NCBI GenBank assembly: GCA_014380615.1
Contig: JACMJM010000044.1
Location: forward strand, 62,001 to 126,000
DNA length: 64,000 nucleotides
Direction of reading: 5' to 3'
Origin: Sphingobacteriaceae bacterium
GTDB taxonomy: Bacteria > Bacteroidota > Bacteroidia > Sphingobacteriales > Sphingobacteriaceae
Shown: piece by piece, positions 16,711 through 24,743 of the stretch
Layout of the letters: each line of letters begins with the position of its first letter
Numbering within the stretch: the first letter of the stretch is position 1
Program-made: the position numbers and the translations under genes
Notes under the pieces: generated by a model
The model's database searches: none
What the model was told of the DNA's origin: nothing
Seen by the model: the letters and a program-made list of their open reading frames with translations, nothing else

Positions 16711-18076
16711 TCACGCAACTTTATCAGATATATTTAACCAGGATGAACCTCGTGTTAACTGGCACGATGAAACCCTTTGGTTTGTACGCACCAAGCGCGA
16801 CAAAGCGGTAAATACAATTCCCGAATGGGAATTGCTCAGAGAAACCGCATCTCAGATTAAACATAATGTTTTATCAAATTTAAGTGCTTACCTCGAACAA
16901 TTTGAGGAAAAAGCTATTGCGAACGGCGTGCAAGTACATTGGGCCGCCGATGCCAAAGAGCATAACGAGATAGTACATTCTATTTTAAAGAAGCACTCGA
17001 TAAATCGGATGGTAAAGAGCAAGTCGATGCTTACCGAGGAGTGTCATTTAAACGATTACCTGTCAAAAAACGGGGTTGAAGTAATTGATACGGATTTAGG
17101 CGAGCGAATTGTGCAATTGGCAGATGAACCGCCAAGTCACATAGTACTCCCCTGTATCCATAAAAAGAAAGAAGAAATAGGCGATTTGTTTCACATTCAT
17201 TTGGGAACAGCCGCCGGAGAGGCAGATCCTCAGGTTCTTACCGAGGCTGCGAGACAAGACTTGCGAAGTGCTTTTCTTACCAGAAGGGCTGCGTTAACCG
17301 GTGTGAATTTCGCGGTTGCGGAAACGGGCGAAATTGTAGTTTGTACCAACGAAGGTAATGCCGATATGGGGGTGCATCTGGCTGATGTGCATATTGCTTC
17401 TATGGGGATTGAAAAAATTATCCCGGAGAGGAAGCATCTGGGTTTTTTCCTGAGGCTTCTTACCCGCAGCGCAACCGGACAGCCAATTACAACGTATTCG
17501 AGCCATTTTAAAAAGCCCCGGCCCGGTCAGGAGATGCACATTATCCTGGTAGATAACGGGAGAAGCAGGCAATTGGGAAGAGAGGACTTTAGAAACTCAT
17601 TGAAATGCATTCGTTGCGGAGCCTGTATGAATACATGCCCGGTATACCGAAGAAGTGGCGGACATAGTTATCATTACGCAATTTCGGGTCCTATCGGAGC
17701 CATTCTGGCCCCTAATCTGGATATGAAAAAATATGCCGATCTGCCTTTCGCGTCAACTCTTTGTGGTTCCTGTTCAAATGTATGCCCGGTTAAAATTGAT
17801 ATCCACGATCAGTTGTACAAATGGCGCCAGGTTTTAGTTAAAGAAGGGCATGTAAGTCCTGTTAAGGCGGCCGGAATGAAGGGTATGGCCTGGATGTTTT
17901 CTTTCCCGGCACTTTTTAATATCGCTGGTAAATCTGGCAGATGGTTTATGAAATATTTTCCTTTTATGGTTAGTAATAAGCTAAATCCCTGGTACAAGGA
18001 GCGCGAAATGCCTGCGCCGCCTAAAGAATCATTCAGGGAGTGGTATGCCAGAAGAGAAAAAAACAACCGAAAGTAA
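16649..18076 (+). CDS. lutB: LutB/YkgF-type L-lactate oxidation iron-sulfur protein
   Basis: This is the electron-transfer subunit of the lactate-oxidising LutABC complex. A LUD-type domain occupies about residues 80-300 (TRRAALTGVNFAVAETGEIV, NEGNADMGVH). It is followed by two [4Fe-4S] ferredoxin motifs, CIRCGACMNTCPVY from about 320 and CGSCSNVCPVKID from about 371, and a DUF3390-like C-terminus. The first 25 or so residues (KSKGKSPSGDSG) come from a palindromic repeat and are unlikely to be conserved. The true core begins near TLSDIFNQDEPRVNWHDET. The gene lies 16 bases after lutA. Confidence 0.92.
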   Translation: MIKETSNKSKGKSPSGDSGADHATLSDIFNQDEPRVNWHDETLWFVRTKRDKAVNTIPEWELLRETASQIKHNVLSNLSAYLEQFEEKAIANGVQVHWAADAKEHNEIVHSILKKHSINRMVKSKSMLTEECHLNDYLSKNGVEVIDTDLGERIVQLADEPPSHIVLPCIHKKKEEIGDLFHIHLGTAAGEADPQVLTEAARQDLRSAFLTRRAALTGVNFAVAETGEIVVCTNEGNADMGVHLADVHIASMGIEKIIPERKHLGFFLRLLTRSATGQPITTYSSHFKKPRPGQEMHIILVDNGRSRQLGREDFRNSLKCIRCGACMNTCPVYRRSGGHSYHYAISGPIGAILAPNLDMKKYADLPFASTLCGSCSNVCPVKIDIHDQLYKWRQVLVKEGHVSPVKAAGMKGMAWMFSFPALFNIAGKSGRWFMKYFPFMVSNKLNPWYKEREMPAPPKESFREWYARREKNNRK

Positions 18077-18134
18077 CCATTCATTCATCCACTCATCCAC
18101 TCATTCACTCATTCATTCATCCACTCATTCCCCC
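18069..18134 (+). repeat. CATTCATTCATCCACT-type tandem repeat
   Basis: The lutB-lutC gap is built from alternating CATT and CACT tetramer units (CATTCATTCATCCACTCATC and similar). It reads as a His/Ser-rich peptide in the lutC frame, but the lutC protein most likely starts after it, at 18135. Confidence 0.65.
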
Positions 18135-18716
18135 ATGTCTAGCAGAGATAAAATATTAGCGGCAGTTAGAGCCAGTCAGCCTCAACTAACAGAGCTTCCT
18201 CAGGTTAACATTCCGCAATCTTTCGACGACCTGGCCCTGCGTTTTACAACTGTTGCTACCGCGATAGGTGGAAAGGTTTATGAGATTAATGCTATTGAAG
18301 AAATTAAGGAGATTATAAGCGGGCAGTTTGGCGAAGCTCCGAGGATAATATCATCGTTTTCCGAGCTTGGTGATATAGCCGAGATAGATATTCAGACATC
18401 AGATCCGCATGCCCTCGAAAATGTTGATCTTGCAATACTGAAAGCCGAATTAGGTGTTGCTGAAAATGCCGCGCTATGGGTTCCCGAGGAGAATACTATG
18501 CAACGGGTGTTGCCATTTATCACCCAGCATCTGGCTCTGGTAGTTTCTAAAAACTCCCTGGTTCCTGCCATGCACCAGGCCTATGAAATCATTGGTGACA
18601 GAGATTATGGCTACAGTGCGTTTATTGCCGGCCCTTCTAAAACAGCCGATATTGAACAGTCGCTTGTATTGGGTGCGCATGGGCCACGGTCGATGACGGT
18701 GTTTATTCTTAATTGA
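18135..18716 (+). CDS. lutC: LutC/YkgG-type LUD-domain protein
   Basis: This is the third component of the L-lactate oxidation system. The start at 18135 gives MSSRDKILAAVRASQP, the usual LutC N-terminus, and 193 residues. A longer in-frame start at 18045 would add only tandem-repeat-encoded His/Ser/Thr residues. LUD-domain features include LAILKAELGVAENAALWVPEE and the C-terminal IAGPSKTADIEQSLVLGAHGP motif. It closes the rha-lut operon and is followed by a weak T-tract hairpin. The family assignment is strong. Confidence 0.9.
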   Translation: MSSRDKILAAVRASQPQLTELPQVNIPQSFDDLALRFTTVATAIGGKVYEINAIEEIKEIISGQFGEAPRIISSFSELGDIAEIDIQTSDPHALENVDLAILKAELGVAENAALWVPEENTMQRVLPFITQHLALVVSKNSLVPAMHQAYEIIGDRDYGYSAFIAGPSKTADIEQSLVLGAHGPRSMTVFILN

Positions 18717-18872
18717 TGCTTCTGGATATAGGGATACTTAAAACGGGGGCCAAACTTTTCAGCGGTTGTTTTTTTAATAAATGTAACTTTTTCTATTTTC
18801 CGTTTTTATCATCCCAAAAGATGATTTATTGCGAGATTTTTAATACATAAAAGGTTGTTTTGCTATAAATAA

Positions 18873-18899
18873 AAAAAACGAACCCAAATCGTTTTTTCT
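18873..18899 (+). terminator. Probable terminator of the rha-lut operon
   Basis: AAAAAACGA (18873-18881) pairs with TCGTTTTTT (18889-18897) across a seven-base ACCCAAA loop and runs into further T residues. The stem is AT-rich, so strength is uncertain, but the position after lutC and before the next promoter region is right. Confidence 0.45.
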
Positions 18900-18920
18900 T
18901 TGCTTGCCATCCTAATTAAA

Positions 18921-18939
18921 GCAGGACACTACAGGTTGC
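18921..18939 (+). promoter_or_regulatory. CAGG-N6-CAGG direct repeat upstream of module 1
   Basis: GCAGGACACTACAGGTTGC contains two CAGG half-sites exactly 10 bases apart. It matches the element before module 2 (34867-34885) at 17 of 19 positions. It is a candidate activator site about 200 bases before the first gene. Confidence 0.45.
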
Positions 18940-19136
18940 AACGCCTGAATACTTAGCATAATTTAGACCTTTAACCAATTTAATCTTATTAACAAAGGTT
19001 CAAAATTTAATAGCGAAGCATGAAAAAACTTTTACTCCTGTCTCTATATTCCCCATACTTTTTTATACAAGAAAATCTAATAAAAGCAACTGTATAGCGT
19101 TGTATTAGAAAACATTACATTCAAATATTTCATTTT

Positions 19137-21443
19137 ATGAAGAGATCGATACATGGTTTATTGTGCTTTTTATCAGTAATCCTTTTATTAACAAATTGCC
19201 GTAAGAAAGCGTTTGAAGAATTTTATGATCGTCCAAGCAATTTAGCCGATCCGATCTATCAGCAACTGCAGGCTAGAAAAAATTTCACTAGTTTAATTAC
19301 GCTTATTGATAAATCTGGTTACAAGGAAACTTTAAGCAGTGCCGGGTCCTGGACGTTCTTCGCAGCAGATGATGCCGCCTTTCAGACATTCATACAAGAG
19401 GAGGGCCCTGCTTTGGGTATTTCAAACGTAGACCAGATTGATGCGAAGCTTGCTGAAAAAATTGTTCGTTACTCTATGGCCTATGACGGCGAAAAGAAAG
19501 ACCGCCTTAGCGACTATTTTTCAAGAACAGGCTTTGTAGAAAACCAGGCTTTTCGTAGAAGATCTCTTTATTACGATTTTGTTTACGATACTAAGAATCA
19601 AAACAATCAAGATATTAAAGCTATTGCCAATAATAGAAATTTCCCTTTTATTTATGCTAATACGGATTTTAATAATAAATATCTTCCGATTTTCTTAAGT
19701 CCGTTCATGCAAGCCTCTTCGCTGCAAGGCTCGGATTATCAGGCATTTTATGGCAGAGAATATACAGGATTTCATGTGGGTACTGCAAGCGTTAAGGAGG
19801 AGGATATTATAGCTGAAAATGGTGTAATGCATATTATTGACCGAGTGCTTACTCCTCCGCCAAGTATTGATCAGTATATTGACTCTAATAATAACTACTC
19901 TAGTTATAGAACTCTTTTAAATAAGTTTGTTAGTTACAGTCTTAATCCAGAGATGACCCAAAAATATAAGGTTTTGACTGGTAGTTCACAGAATGTATAT
20001 GTAAAGATGTATAATGGTAGCGTGCCTTTTTCTCCTAATAATGAAGGTCATGTAAGGTTGGATGCAAATGATGCTCAAGTCGGTAGTTATTCTATAGTTG
20101 CCCCTAATAATGAGGCCGTCGCTAAGTATTCAAAAGAGGTGTTGCTTAAATATTTTCCTTCGGGCACTACTTTGGAAGATTTAGCGGTTACCAGGCTCGA
20201 CATTGTTCAGGCTTTCGTAACTTCTCATATGTTCGGTTCGACATTATGGCCTGGAAAGTTTAATTCGACCTCCAGCTCGTCGGGTGAAATCATGAAAATG
20301 AGCGCTGCTGATATAGTTGAAAAGAAGGCTTTAAGTAACGGGTTTTTTTACGGAACAAAACTGGCCCAGGATGCAAATATCTTTGCCTCGGTTTATGGTA
20401 AAGTATTCCTTGATCCTAAGTTCAGCATGATGAAGGCCGCTCTTGACAGATATGGATTTTCCGTGAGATTGCAGACTCCTTCTTTCAAGTATATATTAAT
20501 TCCGGTTTCGAATGCACTATTGCAGCAGCAGGGATTTACATACGAGCCAGCTGCCTTTCCTAACGCTCCATTCCGCTACAATGGAAATGGCGATGATGTT
20601 CGTATCAGAAGACTTATTGGTACACATGTAATTGATTTAAATAATGTAAGTGATATTCCTGATTTAAATGGGGAGGGCTTTTTATTAACAGCATTAAATG
20701 AGCCTGATAACTTTGAATATATTAGATTTAAAAACGGGAGCCTATATTCAGCAGGAACCTTGGACAGCGGGTATGTTAATTTAAGTTCAAATATAGTTGA
20801 TCCACTCGGCAGAACTTCTGTAAGAATAGATTCATTAAGTGCTGGCTCAAATGGCACTGTAGTATATGCGGGTGGTGCGTTGATGTTTACAAATACCAAC
20901 GTAGGGATAAGTATTCAAAGAAACGGGCAGTTTCCAACTGACCCATACTACGAGTTTTTCCAGTTTTTACGCAATAGCCCTATGTATAATAACGTAACAG
21001 GTGCAATTAATGGTGTTGAGTTAGGGTTAAACTACACAATTTTAATCCCTACAAATGAGGAAGTTAGGCAGGCTGTTGCCGATAAAATACTCCCTGGTGT
21101 TGCCACCTCATCTTTAATACTACCTACATACGCACCGGCGGATGAAGCGGAAAAAGCTAAGGTTGAAAGATTTATCAGGTATCATATTCTCAATAAAGTT
21201 ACGATCGTTCCTGATGGCAATTCATTAAGAAAAGGATTAAGAGAAACTTTATTGAAGAACCAGTTAGGTGATCCGATTCCAGTGGAAATTACTGTAAATA
21301 CAACCACTACCTTAAAATTGAAGGATGGTTTCGGAAGAGAGTCAACTGTTATTCAGCCCACAGGGAACGCATTGGAGAGCAGTCTTCTCTCTAACAGAAC
21401 AGTGATTCATCAAATAGACAAATATTTACAATATTCATTTTAA
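19137..21443 (+). CDS. Large fasciclin-domain lipoprotein, type A (module 1)
   Basis: The lipoprotein signal ends in LLLTNCRKK. The rest appears to be four fasciclin (Fas1) domains, roughly 45-241, 243-415, 420-590 and 605-767. Domain 1 shows the paired Fas1 boxes SWTFFAADDAAFQTF and NGVMHIIDRVLTP; domain 4 shows YTILIPTNEEVRQAV and NRTVIHQIDKYL. Fas1 domains mediate adhesion or ligand binding, and its placement directly before susC suggests a surface accessory of glycan uptake. It is a clear paralogue of 35200-37425, sharing the first 20 bases of the gene exactly. The gene after it (susC) starts 14 bases downstream. The specific ligand is unknown. Confidence 0.8.
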   Translation: MKRSIHGLLCFLSVILLLTNCRKKAFEEFYDRPSNLADPIYQQLQARKNFTSLITLIDKSGYKETLSSAGSWTFFAADDAAFQTFIQEEGPALGISNVDQIDAKLAEKIVRYSMAYDGEKKDRLSDYFSRTGFVENQAFRRRSLYYDFVYDTKNQNNQDIKAIANNRNFPFIYANTDFNNKYLPIFLSPFMQASSLQGSDYQAFYGREYTGFHVGTASVKEEDIIAENGVMHIIDRVLTPPPSIDQYIDSNNNYSSYRTLLNKFVSYSLNPEMTQKYKVLTGSSQNVYVKMYNGSVPFSPNNEGHVRLDANDAQVGSYSIVAPNNEAVAKYSKEVLLKYFPSGTTLEDLAVTRLDIVQAFVTSHMFGSTLWPGKFNSTSSSSGEIMKMSAADIVEKKALSNGFFYGTKLAQDANIFASVYGKVFLDPKFSMMKAALDRYGFSVRLQTPSFKYILIPVSNALLQQQGFTYEPAAFPNAPFRYNGNGDDVRIRRLIGTHVIDLNNVSDIPDLNGEGFLLTALNEPDNFEYIRFKNGSLYSAGTLDSGYVNLSSNIVDPLGRTSVRIDSLSAGSNGTVVYAGGALMFTNTNVGISIQRNGQFPTDPYYEFFQFLRNSPMYNNVTGAINGVELGLNYTILIPTNEEVRQAVADKILPGVATSSLILPTYAPADEAEKAKVERFIRYHILNKVTIVPDGNSLRKGLRETLLKNQLGDPIPVEITVNTTTTLKLKDGFGRESTVIQPTGNALESSLLSNRTVIHQIDKYLQYSF

Positions 21444-21457
21444 TACCATAGGGATAT

Positions 21458-24400
21458 ATGAAAAATTTAGTTATACGCTTGAATTGTTTATTAATATGTG
21501 TATTGTCAGTACATATGTTATTTGCCCAGGCACCCTCTGGAAAAAATGTGCGCGGAACAGTAATTGATAAAAACGACAAACAACCGATTATTGGTGCCAC
21601 TGTCACTCTTTTGGATAGAGATGGACGTACCGTGAGAGGTACTACTACAGATATTGAAGGAAATTACTCATTACCGGTACCCAACCCCGCATTTCGGCTG
21701 GCTGTGTCTTATCTTGGATATAAATCTACCGAACCAATTGTGGTAGGCGAGAAAACCCTCATCAACTTTCAGTTGGTTTCATCCTCAAAAGATTTGGATC
21801 AGGTTATCATCACTGCCAGAAAGAAATCAGATGACGGGTCGGGATTGCTTGTAGACGATAGAGACAGAACTGTTTCGTCTTTTAAAGTTGATGCAAAAGA
21901 TATGGAGGAGATGCAATCTGCGTCAATTGATCAGGCTTTGCAGGGAAGAATGCCGGGCGTAGATATTGCTGCAATTTCCGGTGACCCGGGTGCACCAATG
22001 CAAATCAGGATTCGCGGGGTATCATCTATCAATGGTGCTGTTGATCCTCTAATTATCGTCGATGGAATGCCTTTTGAAACGACAATCCCTGATGATTTCA
22101 ATTTTGCAACCTCTGATGAAAACGGATACGGGCAATTATTAAACATCGCACCGGCGGATATAAAAGATATCACTGTTTTGAAAGATGCTGCAGCAACTGC
22201 GATATATGGTTCACGAGCAGCCAATGGTGTGCTGGTAATTAACACAAAACGGGGTACGGTGGGTAAGCCACAACTTTCCTACACCGTTAAAGGCTCATTT
22301 GGTAAACAGCCGTCGCAGATACCAACCCTTAATGGTAATCAGTACTCAACACTTATCCTTGAAGAGTTTTACAATTCAGGCATTCAATTTTCTACTAACG
22401 AAAGTGCGAAGCAGTTTCAATATGATAGAAATGATCCATATAACTTTTATAACTTTAGTAATAACACTAATTGGATTGAATCAATTACTCAATTAGGGTA
22501 TTTTCACGATCATTCCTTCTCAATAAATGGTGGTGGGCAAAAAGCTAAATATCAGGCATCTGTTAATTATTTCAATCAGGAGGGTACTACTAAAGGTACT
22601 GCTTTTGCCAGAATCACATCTCGTGTTAATTTAGACTATATTGTTTCTTCCAAGATTCAGTTCCGTGCCGATTTTTCATATACCCGCGGTGATAACGATC
22701 AGTTATACCTGGGCAATATCCGTAACACAGCATATATAAAAATGCCTAACCAGGCGATTTATGAGTATGATGAATATGGAAATCAGTCGGATAATTATTT
22801 TAGCCCGGCTGTTACAGCGCAGGGAAGATATGATGGTAGTAAAGCCGGCAGTGTATATAATCCCTTAGCTATGGCCGAAGTCGGCGTAAGCAACAGGATC
22901 GATCAGCGGATAATGCCTAAATTTCAATTGCGTTATAATATTACCCCGGTGTTGAATTTTACTGGTGATATGCAAATTGATATTAGTAATTCCAAATTGA
23001 AAACATTCCTTCCCCAAATTGCTACCGGGCTTCCCTTTACTAACCCTAACGTAAACCTAGCAGGCGATGGAGATTCGGATGGTTTTGGAGTACAAACCCG
23101 GAGTAACCTGATTTATAATCCACAATTGGGTGATAAGCATTGGGGCCAGGCTATGGTATCCTTTCAAACCAGCGATACCAGAAGAACCGGACAGAGTCTT
23201 ACCGGCACCAACACAGCTTCTTCTTTTCTCCAGGATCCTGTCAATCCTTCACGTACAAATGGCGCGAATTTTGCCGGTGCTGGCGCAGGCCAAACCAGAA
23301 CGTTGGGTTTGGTATTTCAGGGGATGTATAAATTCATGGATAAGTATATTATTTCCACCAGTTTAAGGGGCGACGGAAGCTCCAGATTTGGTCCCGGAAA
23401 CCGTTTTGGTGTTTTTCCCGGAGCATCTTTAGCATGGAGGATTAATCAGGAGAATTTTCTGAAAAATGTTAAAAAAATTAATGATCTGAAGCTTCGTTTG
23501 AGTTATGCGCAGATAGGTAATGCCCCAAGAAACGATTATACTTTTTATAACACGTATCAAAGTTATGGATTTAGCTATCTTGGTCAAACCGGCATTATAT
23601 CAAACGATATGGAGCTTACTAACCTTCAATGGGAGACAAAATCCAGCTATAACGTAGGGCTAGATCTAACTATGCTTAACAATCGTCTGGAACTTTCTGG
23701 AGAAGTTTACCAGGACAGGATTACGAACATGTTCTATAATGACCTTCAAATACCCAGTTATAATGGTTATTCGACTGTAGATTTGAACGCGGGAACTATG
23801 AGAAATGAAGGGTGGGAATTTTTTGTGCGAGGAAACCCGGTTAAAAATAAAAAAATACGTGTCGACGCTTCCTTTAATATCGCATTTAATCAAAATCTGA
23901 TTACCAGTATTTCTCGATTATACCCAAGGGAGAGTGATGCCGGAAAGGCACTTGAAAATGGGAAATTTAAAACCTATTTCCAGGAGAATAATCCTTTTGG
24001 CTCTTTTTATGGATTCCGTTATAAAGGGATTTATCAAAATCTTGATGCTACTGTGGCACGAGACAGAAACGGAAATAAAATAGTTTCTCCTGATGGAAAC
24101 GACGTGTATATGAAAATCGGAGCGGGCCCTTCGGTAAGCTACCAATTTCAGCCCGGCGATACTATGTATGAGGATATAAATCATGACGGATTGATCGATT
24201 ATAAGGATATTGTATATCTGGGTAATGGTAACCCGAAATTTAATGGTGGGTTTGGTGGTACTATCACCTATAAGGGAAATCTTAAATTAAGCGCAGCCTT
24301 TAACTTCCGTCAGGGTAACGATTTAATTAACGGTACAAAGATAACTTCTACAAGCATGCATAACTTCAATAATCAAAGCACTGCTGTATTAAGAAGGTGG

Positions 24401-24733
24401 CGTAAAGAGGGCGACCAAACAGATATTCCAAGAGCATTATTTGGAAAAGGATACAATTTTCTTGGTTCTGATAAATATGTGGAAGATGGATCATTCCTGC
24501 GTTTGAGAAGTGTTACCGCACGTTACGATTTCGGTAAAAAACTGGTAAGCAAAATTGGAGTAAAATCACTGGGAGCTTATTTAACAGCTGAAAATTTACT
24601 CACATTTACCCGGTATACAGGTCAGGATCCTGAGGTGGGTATCCGTATCGGCGGGCCGTTTTCTGTTGTGCAGGATAATTCAACCACTCCTCCTACTAAG
24701 GTGTTTACTTTTGGTTTAACTACTAGATTCTAA
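21458..24733 (+). CDS. SusC/RagA-family TonB-dependent outer-membrane transporter, type A (module 1)
   Basis: This outer-membrane porin imports oligosaccharides together with its SusD lid. A signal peptide ending in MLFAQ precedes a carboxypeptidase-regulatory-like Ig domain (about 28-115, with GTVIDKNDKQPIIGATV). The plug follows, with the SusC signature (ALQGRMPGVDI, IRIRGVSSINGAVDPLIIVDGMP, AAATAIYGSRAANGVLVINTKRG), then a 22-strand barrel ending in FTFGLTTRF. A Ca-binding-like loop (YEDINHDGLIDYKDIVYLG) near the C-terminus is common in SusC. The 1091-residue length is typical. It is paired with the SusD gene ten bases downstream and is paralogous to 37437-40709. Confidence 0.93.
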   Translation: MKNLVIRLNCLLICVLSVHMLFAQAPSGKNVRGTVIDKNDKQPIIGATVTLLDRDGRTVRGTTTDIEGNYSLPVPNPAFRLAVSYLGYKSTEPIVVGEKTLINFQLVSSSKDLDQVIITARKKSDDGSGLLVDDRDRTVSSFKVDAKDMEEMQSASIDQALQGRMPGVDIAAISGDPGAPMQIRIRGVSSINGAVDPLIIVDGMPFETTIPDDFNFATSDENGYGQLLNIAPADIKDITVLKDAAATAIYGSRAANGVLVINTKRGTVGKPQLSYTVKGSFGKQPSQIPTLNGNQYSTLILEEFYNSGIQFSTNESAKQFQYDRNDPYNFYNFSNNTNWIESITQLGYFHDHSFSINGGGQKAKYQASVNYFNQEGTTKGTAFARITSRVNLDYIVSSKIQFRADFSYTRGDNDQLYLGNIRNTAYIKMPNQAIYEYDEYGNQSDNYFSPAVTAQGRYDGSKAGSVYNPLAMAEVGVSNRIDQRIMPKFQLRYNITPVLNFTGDMQIDISNSKLKTFLPQIATGLPFTNPNVNLAGDGDSDGFGVQTRSNLIYNPQLGDKHWGQAMVSFQTSDTRRTGQSLTGTNTASSFLQDPVNPSRTNGANFAGAGAGQTRTLGLVFQGMYKFMDKYIISTSLRGDGSSRFGPGNRFGVFPGASLAWRINQENFLKNVKKINDLKLRLSYAQIGNAPRNDYTFYNTYQSYGFSYLGQTGIISNDMELTNLQWETKSSYNVGLDLTMLNNRLELSGEVYQDRITNMFYNDLQIPSYNGYSTVDLNAGTMRNEGWEFFVRGNPVKNKKIRVDASFNIAFNQNLITSISRLYPRESDAGKALENGKFKTYFQENNPFGSFYGFRYKGIYQNLDATVARDRNGNKIVSPDGNDVYMKIGAGPSVSYQFQPGDTMYEDINHDGLIDYKDIVYLGNGNPKFNGGFGGTITYKGNLKLSAAFNFRQGNDLINGTKITSTSMHNFNNQSTAVLRRWRKEGDQTDIPRALFGKGYNFLGSDKYVEDGSFLRLRSVTARYDFGKKLVSKIGVKSLGAYLTAENLLTFTRYTGQDPEVGIRIGGPFSVVQDNSTTPPTKVFTFGLTTRF

Positions 24734-24743
24734 TTTTATAACA

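Larger units (their letters stand above)
18717..19136 (+). other. 420-base non-coding leader between lutC and the first fasciclin/SusCD module
   Basis: This AT-rich gap holds a short ATCATC-GATGAT hairpin (18808-18825), a probable lut-operon terminator (18873-18899) and the CAGG-N6-CAGG element (18922-18935). TAATTTAG (18959-18966) is a near match to the Bacteroidota -7 box. About 170 bases of AT-rich leader follow. No convincing open reading frame was seen. Confidence 0.5.

Noticed and set aside
18069..18134. Short tandem units resembling a CRISPR or minisatellite coding region
   Set aside because: Units are four-base CATT/CACT alternations without spacers; the lutC protein starts cleanly at 18135.
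24160..24230. EF-hand-like Asp-rich loop in SusC as a separate regulatory feature
   Set aside because: The loop is present in all four SusC proteins and is a usual family feature.
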